From Carnobacterium iners (GTDB lineage Bacteria > Bacillota > Bacilli > Lactobacillales > Carnobacteriaceae): a stretch of DNA of 64,000 nucleotides. Positions 57,491-64,000 of the stretch are shown piece by piece (positions within the stretch are counted from its first letter, which is position 1; each line of letters begins with the position of its first letter). Made by a program: the position numbers and the translations under genes. The stretch covers positions 1,616,001 through 1,680,000 of the forward strand of contig NZ_FXBJ01000002.1 in the NCBI RefSeq assembly GCF_900177385.1, read 5' to 3'. The notes beneath the pieces are model-generated. The model was not told the DNA's origin and did no database searches. It worked only from the letters and a program-made list of their open reading frames with translations.

Positions 57491-58384
57491 ATGATTTATA
57501 GCAAAAGGACAAAACCCATCTCACTAGTCATAATGGAGTCGTTAGAACGAAGGACAACTTTGTCAAGAAAACATATTCATTATTTAAATGCATTACAAAA
57601 AGGTTTCGAAGGCGAATTAGCCTTTGACTGCATGACAGAAGAGCTGGGACTGGGCTGCATAGTTATAAATGACTTATTTTTAAAACCAAAAATGTCGAAC
57701 GCTTTTCAAGTGGATACACTAATAGTCATAGGAGAGACTCTATACTTATACGAAATTAAAAATTATAGTGGTGAGTATGATTATGGATCAGAAATGCTTT
57801 TGAAGAAACCTGATTTTGAAATAAGTAATCCACTGATTCAAGTTCAGAGCACTAAAAACAAATTGAAGATATTCTTGAAAGAACTCGGATATGTCTTTGA
57901 AGTAAAGGCTTTCGTAGTTTACGTTCATCCGGAATTCACCTTATTTCATGCACCAGAAGACAAGACAATGATCCTCCCGACTCAGTTAAAAGGCCATTTT
58001 GCTACTTTAAGAAATGAAATGGCAACAATGGAAAAACTCCCTAAAAACTTTATAAAAGATTTTATGATGCATAAAGTTAAACAGCCAGCATTTACTGATG
58101 ATATCCCTAACTATCAGTCTTCTGATCTCAAAAATGGGATGAGATGCGAGGAGTGTGGCGGATTTGAATTGAGTATCTATCGTCAAGCTTATCAGTGTGG
58201 TAATTGTGACTACAAAAACAATCTTAATTCTGTGGTTTTGAGTAGTGTTATAGAGTATAAACAGCTGTTTCCAGCGAACAAATTGTCAACGCTCATTGTC
58301 TATAACTGGTGTAACCAAAAGGTCTCAAAGAAGCGGATCAGGAGAGCTTTGAACACACTTAGTAAAAATGAAAGTCGCGACTAG
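57491..58384 (+). CDS. NERD-domain protein with zinc ribbon
   Basis: ATG 57491, with AGGAGG 7 bases upstream; 297 residues. KGFEGELAFDCMTEEL and QVDTLIVIGETLYLYEIKNYSGEYDY are the NERD (nuclease-related) core with the Asp/Glu-x-Lys pattern; the C-terminal MRCEECGGFELSIYRQAYQCGNCDY is a zinc ribbon. NERD proteins probably process DNA; the position beside TOTE suggests, but does not prove, defence. Confidence 0.75.
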   Translation: MIYSKRTKPISLVIMESLERRTTLSRKHIHYLNALQKGFEGELAFDCMTEELGLGCIVINDLFLKPKMSNAFQVDTLIVIGETLYLYEIKNYSGEYDYGSEMLLKKPDFEISNPLIQVQSTKNKLKIFLKELGYVFEVKAFVVYVHPEFTLFHAPEDKTMILPTQLKGHFATLRNEMATMEKLPKNFIKDFMMHKVKQPAFTDDIPNYQSSDLKNGMRCEECGGFELSIYRQAYQCGNCDYKNNLNSVVLSSVIEYKQLFPANKLSTLIVYNWCNQKVSKKRIRRALNTLSKNESRD

Positions 58385-59350
58385 CGTTTGTATCGGGACT
58401 GCTTGGACAAGTTCACACCCTTTAAGAGCTAACTTGTCTAGATAAAAATAAAAAAGACGAGCGAGCAAAAATTTGGTGAAACTTGTCCAGAACGCAACAA
58501 GAGTAGACAAGTGGACGGTTAATGTCTGAGAACACGACTATATTTCTTATAAACTGGACAAGTTTTTGCCTTTTCGCAGTATAATTGTCCGCGGCTTGGT
58601 ATTCAGTACTGAGTGCAATTAAGGTCGCGAGTAATGTTTGTGTTGGGACTGCTTGGACAAGTTCACACCCTTTAAGAGCTAACTTGTCTAAATAAAAATA
58701 AAAAAAGACGAGTGAGCAAAAATTCGGTGAAACTTGTCCAGAACGCAACGAGAGTAGACAAGTGGACGGTTAATGTCTGAGAAAACGGTTATATTTCTTA
58801 TAAACTGGACAAGTTTTTGCCTTTTCGCACTATAATTGTCCGCGACTTGGTATTCAGTACTGAGTGCAATTAAGGTCGCGAGTAATGTTTGTGTTGGGAC
58901 TGTCTGGACAAGTTCACACCCTCCAAGAGCTAACTTGTCTAAATAAAGATTAAAAAAGACGAGTGAGCAAAAATTTGGTGAAACTTGTTCAGAACGCAAC
59001 GAGAGTAGACAAGTGGACGGCTAATGTCTGAGAAAACGGTTATATTTCTTATAAACTGGACAAGTTTTTGCCTTTTCGCAGTATAATTGTCCGCGGCTTG
59101 GTATTCAGTACTGAGTAAAATTAAGGTCGCGAGTAATGTTTGTGTTGGGACTGCTTGGACAAGTTCACACCCTTTAAGAGCTAACTTGTCTAGATAAAAA
59201 TAAAAAAGACAAGTGAGCAGAAATTTCAGTGAAACTTGTCCAGAACGCAACGAGAGTAGACAAGTAGACGGCTAATGTCTGAGAACACGGCTGTATTTCT
59301 TACAAACTGGACAAATTTTTGCCTTTTCGCAGTATAATCGTTCGCGGCTC
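58385..59350. repeat. 250-bp tandem repeat array D (about 4 units)
   Basis: GGGACTG anchors at 58395, 58645, 58896 and 59147 (250, 251 and 251 bp apart). Units carry TTGGACAAGTTCACACCC, AACTTGTCCAGAACGC and GTATTCAGTACTGAGT. Different from the 245-bp family but rich in the same GGACAAG/CTTGTCC words. The minus-strand ~103-codon frames that recur in each unit are repeat artefacts. Confidence 0.9.
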
Positions 59351-59551
59351 AGTAAAAAAAGATCCGTAAGCGGTGCTTAAAATTAACTCAGAAAGTACCC
59401 ACAAATGAAAAAAAACACTAGTATATTTAAAAAATAAGGGGTATGATTAAGCCGGTGAAGGCTTAATCATTTGGTTAAAATGTAACCGCTTAATAAGGCG
59501 TTAAACCTTTATTATCTACCGAAAGGATAAAAATGAAAAGGAGGTTAGAGA

Positions 59552-59812
59552 ATGAAGGAACTAGAGCAATTTTCAGAGTATTTTAGTGGGTATATAGAAG
59601 GAAAAGAAGTCGTCTTATATTATGCAGATACCCGAGAATTAGCCCATACTTATGAATTTGAAACAGAAGAAGAAGCAAAAAAATTCTACCAACTTTGTTT
59701 AAATGTTGGAGAGATAGTCGAAGAAGTACCTGAAAAAAAGCGAGCATCGGCACACCAGGTTTTTATCAATGAGAGCTTGAAAAACGTTGAGTATAAAGCA
59801 ACTACTTATTAA
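59552..59812 (+). CDS. Hypothetical acidic protein
   Basis: 86 residues, RBS AAAAGGAGG 7 bases before ATG. The acidic alpha/beta sequence (EGKEVVLYYADTRELAHTYEFETEEEAKKFYQL) is not recognised. It may be related to the competence region that follows convergently. Confidence 0.6.
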   Translation: MKELEQFSEYFSGYIEGKEVVLYYADTRELAHTYEFETEEEAKKFYQLCLNVGEIVEEVPEKKRASAHQVFINESLKNVEYKATTY

Positions 59813-59835
59813 TAAAGTTTTACGTAATCAGACTG

Positions 59836-59881
59836 AAAAATCCGAAACCCACTTTTGATAAGTGTGGGATCGGATTTTTTT
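59836..59881. terminator. Bidirectional terminator
   Basis: AAAAATCCGA ... CCCACTT / AAGTGTGGG ... TCGGATTTTTT between two convergent genes. Confidence 0.85.
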
Positions 59882-59900
59882 ATTTTAGAAAAAAAGCGCC

Positions 59901-60830
59901 CTATTTATGAAATCGAAAACGAAAAGGCGGCTTTTTAAAGGTAGACATAATTTCTTCGATAAATGGATTTTCTTCACCTAAAACTTTTGTTAATAACTCT
60001 TGAACTTTAAAATAAACTAAATAGTTCAGAAATTGTTGTAGGGAATGCGGTTCTAAATGGATAGAGGTAGCTGTTTGCAATCTTTTTTGGATGACGTTTA
60101 GCTCTTTTTCTACTGAAGGCAATTCGACTAAATTAAAATCAGCCATTATTCGCTGTTTGAAGAGTTGTTGAAGAGAATAAAGATTAATGACACGGACCAG
60201 CTGATTCTCATAACCTTTTTTTCCAAGGTCAAACGAAAATTCATGCTGGTTTCGAAAATGCAAAAAGGTTAAGTTAGATTGGCTATTTTTTATCGCATGT
60301 ACCACATGATGCAACGCATACCAGCTAACAGGTGCGTTAGTCGGCCCTTTTTCAGGAACATAAGCAATCGTATTGTACACATAAGGACAGCACTTTTGAA
60401 TGCCAATACTGCGTCCAATTAGTTTAACGTAGTGATAAGGTACAAGATTCGCTTCAAAATAACGATTCATAATCTCCGTAGTTGTTTCTTTTGATTTAAG
60501 TGGTTCTTGGTTCAAATAAAAAATTAGGCTATTAAAAGGTGAGGAGGCCAACTTACTAATATCTTTGACGTAAATTACTTGATTGGTGATGACGATATGG
60601 TTGAATTCAATACAGGTATCAGCGATTTCTTGTAGAGCCGTTTGGGTAAAATGAAGCGATTTTTGCTGACCTTTCTGAGTGTATTCATTTATTGATAGGA
60701 GTTGCTCACGTAGCAGTCCATTGTCATGAGCTAATTGCTGATTAACCTGATAATGCGACGAGTGATTAAATTCCTTTTCCCACGTGCTATAAGTATCCAT
60801 CGCTTGAAACTGATCAAAATCTCTTCCCAT
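59901..60830 (-). CDS. ComK-like competence regulator
   Basis: 309 residues. The central block KLIGRSIGIQKCCPYVYNTIAYVPEKGPTNAPVSWYALHHV resembles the ComK core (SxG...PxxI...FPTxSPxxxxCxWI), and the segment around it fits too, but the N- and C-terminal parts are longer than in B. subtilis ComK (192). A helical N-terminus with LAHDNGLLREQLL precedes. ComK is a minor-groove transcription activator of DNA-uptake genes. Next to a sigma factor gene, a competence control role is plausible. Confidence 0.6.
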   Translation of the reverse strand: MGRDFDQFQAMDTYSTWEKEFNHSSHYQVNQQLAHDNGLLREQLLSINEYTQKGQQKSLHFTQTALQEIADTCIEFNHIVITNQVIYVKDISKLASSPFNSLIFYLNQEPLKSKETTTEIMNRYFEANLVPYHYVKLIGRSIGIQKCCPYVYNTIAYVPEKGPTNAPVSWYALHHVVHAIKNSQSNLTFLHFRNQHEFSFDLGKKGYENQLVRVINLYSLQQLFKQRIMADFNLVELPSVEKELNVIQKRLQTATSIHLEPHSLQQFLNYLVYFKVQELLTKVLGEENPFIEEIMSTFKKPPFRFRFHK

Positions 60831-61255
60831 GCATCATTCCTCTTTCCTAATTAGACTAATAGAAAAAATAATAGTACAAGTGTATTGTAACCGATTTCAC
60901 TAAAGAAATCTCACTTTTTAATTGGATGGTAAAATTCTTATTATCTTTTAATCTATTCTTAATTTTTAGGTTCTATATCAAGTAATTGATAGGTGTAAGG
61001 GATAGATTAATTATTTTTTTAGTACATAATTTCTCTAAATATAGTTCGATATCAGTCTTTTTTAGCTCATTAAATAAACTTTTTTAGATGTGCATGTGAA
61101 AAAAATATTAAAATGAAGTTTTTTAAGTACAAACGCAACAAATTGGTTCGTTTATATCAGTTTTAGCTCTCTTTAAGACGTTGTTATAAGAATATAAAAG
61201 CGATTATTCTATGAGTGTACAAGGCCTTGTAACACTTTATAAAGGAATGATTGAG
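60831..61255. other. Long intergenic region between divergent regulators
   Basis: 425 bp, very AT-rich, between the ComK-like and sigma genes. It must hold the promoters of both; I see no strong consensus pair. A-tract rich stretches would suit ComK-type AT-box binding. Confidence 0.4.
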
Positions 61256-61807
61256 ATGGTAAGAAAACTATCTATTGAAAAAGAAACAGCTTTTTTTGAA
61301 TACCATAGCCGGATTGTATTCGGGGTACTAAAAAGAGAAGGCATAAAAAGGACTCATCCAGATTACGATGACTTTGTACAGCAAGGGTTGTTAAAGTTAG
61401 TTGAAGCCTATGAGAGCTTCCCAGAAGATCCGGAAGAAGAAGCGTTTATTTATCCTTTTGGCGGCTTTGCTTTTAAGAAGATTCAATGGCACATTAAAGA
61501 CTTGCGTCGAAAAGAGTATCGTCTGTCGTCAAATGAATTACCTTGGCCTGATCTGATGCAAGAAAATTATCCAGATAGGCAGTCTCAGTTTGAAAATGAG
61601 TGCTTGATAATGGATTTATTTAAAGAAATGCTGGTGTATTTGACAAAGAAAGAACAGCTTTACCTAATAGATGCAGTTATTCATCGCTTAACGGTAACGG
61701 AGATTGCTAAAAAGTATCAAGTCAGTCGTAAGACCATTTATCAGTGGCGTAAAAGCATCATCGTAAAATTAGACCCCTTTCTCGTGCAATTGAAAGCAGC
61801 AAGGTAA
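61256..61807 (+). CDS. ComX/SigH-like alternative sigma factor
   Basis: I use ATG 61256 (MVRKLSIEKE; AAAGGA 9 bases upstream); ATG 61211 and 61247 are in frame. The 183 residues show sigma-70 region 2 (HPDYDDFVQQGLLKLVEAYESF, FGGFAFKKIQWHIKDLRRKEYR) and a region-4 HTH (LTVTEIAKKYQVSRKTIYQWRKSI). It resembles ComX-like sigma factors of lactic acid bacteria. DUF1659 and DUF2922 genes follow, as in enterococcal and related genomes. Confidence 0.75.
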   Translation: MVRKLSIEKETAFFEYHSRIVFGVLKREGIKRTHPDYDDFVQQGLLKLVEAYESFPEDPEEEAFIYPFGGFAFKKIQWHIKDLRRKEYRLSSNELPWPDLMQENYPDRQSQFENECLIMDLFKEMLVYLTKKEQLYLIDAVIHRLTVTEIAKKYQVSRKTIYQWRKSIIVKLDPFLVQLKAAR

Positions 61808-61891
61808 CATATAAAAAAGCTAAAACGTTATTAAGGGTGTAAGCAGTCATGACAAACCTTACAAAAAATAAAACACAGGAGGCTACACATT

Positions 61892-62095
61892 ATGGAAAAA
61901 GAATGGAATAAAGGGTCGATCGCAGTTCACTTCGAGGATGCAGTGAATGAAAAAATTATCAAACGCAACTACTCAGATACAATTCAAGGCGTAACACCTG
62001 TACAAGTTGAAGGATTTACAGCAGCACTAGAAACAATCACGGTCTTACCAGCTTCATACACAGTGGTTGCTGAAGAATACCGCTACACACGCTAA
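61892..62095 (+). CDS. DUF1659 family protein
   Basis: 67 residues, RBS AGGAGG. Pattern NYSDTIQGVTPVQVEGFTAALETIT is that of DUF1659, small proteins of unknown function usually paired with DUF2922 genes, as here. Confidence 0.8.
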   Translation: MEKEWNKGSIAVHFEDAVNEKIIKRNYSDTIQGVTPVQVEGFTAALETITVLPASYTVVAEEYRYTR

Positions 62096-62149
62096 TGTTT
62101 TAAAAGAATCTCTTAAAAACTAACCTAAAAATTAAAGGAGGAAAAAATA

Positions 62150-62371
62150 ATGGCAAAATCACTAGAATTACTATTCAATACAAGTTTAGGCAAGGCGAAA
62201 TCACTGAGTGTGGCAGATCCAATTCTTAACCTAACACCTGAAAATGCGAAGGCAGCAATGGAGTCTATCAGTGCCTTGAAACTGTTCCAAAGTGAGGGCG
62301 TCGACTTGTACGCAACAGTAGTCGGAGCACGTTATACTGAGCGAATAGTAGAAGACATCTTTGAAGCCTAA
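62150..62371 (+). CDS. DUF2922 family protein
   Basis: 73 residues, RBS AAAGGAGG. SLELLFNTSLGKAKSLSVADPILNLTPENAKAAMESI fits DUF2922. Co-transcribed with the DUF1659 gene and, likely, the sigma factor. Role unknown. Confidence 0.82.
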   Translation: MAKSLELLFNTSLGKAKSLSVADPILNLTPENAKAAMESISALKLFQSEGVDLYATVVGARYTERIVEDIFEA

Positions 62372-62393
62372 TTACTAAATGAGTAACAAAAAT

Positions 62394-62426
62394 CTTTGCA
62401 GACTAACAACCTGCAAAGTTTTTTTC
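62394..62426 (+). terminator. Rho-independent terminator
   Basis: CTTTGCAG / CTGCAAAG stem followed by seven T. Confidence 0.88.
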
Positions 62427-62580
62427 ATTTTTTTATACGAGTATCAGTAGTAGAGTTATGATACAATTCTTGCTAGTAGTAGGGATATGTTAGAAGAGTT
62501 TTATTATTTGTTTAAACGAATTGTAAATCAGATTAAAGAAGAGTAAGATAGAGATTAAGAAAAGATGAGGAGGAGATTTT

Positions 62581-63918
62581 TTGACAATCAATACAGATCT
62601 ATTAACACAATTTAAAACGCGATTTGAAGGAAATCGTGAGAACCAAGTAATTAAAGGAGCGATTGCTAAAGTCGGAATCAACACAGCTTCTTTAGATAAC
62701 GACTTACTTAGACGCCATCCTTTTTCTTTTTCACAAGAAACAAAACGTGGTGAAATAACCAACCAAGAATCAAGTGGCCGTTGCTGGATGTTTGCAGCTT
62801 TAAATACCGCTCGTGTTGGCACAATGGATCGCTTAAATGTCGAAACATTTGAATTTTCACAAAACTACACGTTATTCTGGGATAAGCTAGAAAAAACAAA
62901 TTATTTCTTAGATAGTATTTTAGATACGTTAGACGAAGCACAAAATTCAAGAATCGTTGCTCATTTACTAAAAGATCCAGTAGAAGACGGTGGACAATGG
63001 GATATGTTCTCCGGTATTTTAGAAAAGTATGGTGCTGTTCCAAAATCAGTGATGCCAGAAACATTCCATTCTTCACACACAGCGGTTTTAAACAAAGTGT
63101 TAACCGCAAAATTACGTGAATTTGCAAGTGTCTTACGTGAAGGCTATAAAAATGGCGGAACGACAGAAGAATTAGCCGCTAAAAAAGAAGAAATGCTGTA
63201 CTTTATCTACAATGTCTTAGTAAAAGCGCTTGGTGAAATTCCTAAAGAATTTACCTATGATTACCGTGATAAAGACAATAAGTTTCATCGTATTGCACAA
63301 ACAACGCCACAAGAATTCTTCAAAAAATACGTTGGTTGGGACTTAACAAGTTTAGTTAGCTTGTTGAATGCTCCAACTGAAGATAAGCCTTATGGAAAAG
63401 CCTATACAGTCAAGTACTTAGGTACAGTAAAAGAAGGCCAACCAATTCGTTATATCAATACGCCAATTGAAGTCTTAAAAAATGCAGCGATTGACTCAAT
63501 TAAAGCTGGCGAACCTGTTTGGTTTGGTTGTGATGTTGGACAAATGTCTGAACGTAAATCAGGTATTATGGATGAGAATGCTTATCTGTACGACTTAACG
63601 CTTGGTGAAGGTCTAAAAATGACTAAAGCCCAACGCTTAGATTATGGCGAAAGTTTATTAACACATGCAATGGTTTTAGTCGGAGTTAATCTAGATGGTG
63701 ATGGTAAACCGTTAACTTGGAAAGTTGAAAACAGTTGGGGCGATAAGCTTGGTAAAAAAGGCGTCTTCTCAATGAGTGACAAATGGTTTGATGAGTACAC
63801 TTATCAAGTAGCTGTAGATAAAAAATACGTCGCAGATAAGTGGTTAAAAGCCTTAGACGAACCCGTCACTGAATTAGAGCCTTGGGATCCAATGGGCTCA
63901 TTAGCAATGGTAAAATAA
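62581..63918 (+). CDS. pepC: Aminopeptidase C (bleomycin-hydrolase type)
   Basis: 445 residues from TTG 62581 with GAGGAGG 9 bases before. Cysteine-protease triad: QESSGRCWMFAALN (Cys about 69), LLTHAMVLVGV (His) and WKVENSWGDKLG (Asn). Length and sequence are those of PepC, a cytoplasmic hexameric aminopeptidase of lactic acid bacteria that trims peptides taken up from protein breakdown. Single gene unit ended by a long palindrome. Confidence 0.95.
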   Translation: MTINTDLLTQFKTRFEGNRENQVIKGAIAKVGINTASLDNDLLRRHPFSFSQETKRGEITNQESSGRCWMFAALNTARVGTMDRLNVETFEFSQNYTLFWDKLEKTNYFLDSILDTLDEAQNSRIVAHLLKDPVEDGGQWDMFSGILEKYGAVPKSVMPETFHSSHTAVLNKVLTAKLREFASVLREGYKNGGTTEELAAKKEEMLYFIYNVLVKALGEIPKEFTYDYRDKDNKFHRIAQTTPQEFFKKYVGWDLTSLVSLLNAPTEDKPYGKAYTVKYLGTVKEGQPIRYINTPIEVLKNAAIDSIKAGEPVWFGCDVGQMSERKSGIMDENAYLYDLTLGEGLKMTKAQRLDYGESLLTHAMVLVGVNLDGDGKPLTWKVENSWGDKLGKKGVFSMSDKWFDEYTYQVAVDKKYVADKWLKALDEPVTELEPWDPMGSLAMVK

Positions 63919-63920
63919 AT

Positions 63921-63986
63921 ACTTAAACTAATAATCGAAAAGAGAGATAGTATACACTATCTCTCTTTTCGATTATTAGTTTAAGT
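63921..63986. terminator. Exceptionally long perfect palindrome after pepC
   Basis: 31-bp arms (63921-63951 and 63956-63986) match perfectly around a 4-base ATAC centre. It is a bidirectional terminator by position, though the arms are longer than usual for one. Confidence 0.85.
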
Positions 63987-64000
63987 AACATCAGTCTATA

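Noticed and set aside
58325-59250. Four similar minus-strand genes of about 61-108 codons
   Set aside because: They are the same frame falling in each 250-bp repeat unit, have no ribosome sites and overlap each other.

Overview
The window is AT-rich, low-GC Gram-positive DNA. Strong AGGAGG-type ribosome sites, UUG/GUG starts, a lactic-acid-bacterium type aminopeptidase C, a competence-type regulator beside a sigma factor, and Rep_3 and MobV plasmid genes suggest Lactobacillales. Carnobacteriaceae (for example Carnobacterium) or a near relative is my best guess, from gene content only.

Layout. (1) 1-6748: end of a surface-polysaccharide cluster: flippase end, capE-capF-capG for UDP-N-acetyl-L-fucosamine, a broken glycosyltransferase, nested IS scars, a polymerase tail and two intact glycosyltransferases. 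(2) 6817-9480: decayed IS66 and an integrase-core IS. (3) 9489-14834: a two-gene RADAR-type anti-phage system, rdrA (KAP-like ATPase) and rdrB (adenosine deaminase), with every ADA metal/catalytic motif visible. (4) 14946-23620: a broken membrane-protein gene, an ABC importer operon with a phosphatase-superfamily enzyme and a PHP phosphoesterase, then an array of 245-bp repeats. (5) 23653-27345: malic enzyme plus Ldh2-type malate/lactate dehydrogenase behind a promoter with a 14-bp palindrome, and a SEC-C protein.

(6) About 28107-49800: a 21.7-kb plasmid-derived island that interrupts one unit of a 240-247-bp repeat array. It runs from iterons and repB to a truncated mob gene. Inside are three toxin-antitoxin pairs (Axe/Txe, DinJ/YafQ, RelB/RelE), bacteriocin-like secreted proteins with membrane partners, an SOS-box yolD with broken umuC, an Spx-like gene and five IS copies. 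Eight sites of exactly 28 bp (11-bp inverted arms around a 6-bp centre), all in one orientation, plus one degenerate copy, bracket the toxin-antitoxin pairs and other small cassettes. They look like Xer/dif-type recombination modules, comparable to the pdif modules of Acinetobacter plasmids. I regard this as the most novel signal here.

(7) 49801-58384: repeat array, then a second defence cluster: RloB plus AAA ATPase (AbiL-like) facing a TOTE-type primase-helicase with a helical-repeat partner and a NERD protein. RloB carries one amber codon and the TOTE gene has lost one base of an A tract. (8) 58385-63987: a different array of 250-bp repeats, a ComK-like regulator, a sigma factor with DUF1659 and DUF2922 genes, and pepC.

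Main theme: surface glycan, defence and plasmid stability genes gathered by IS elements and repeats, set among ordinary metabolic and competence genes.
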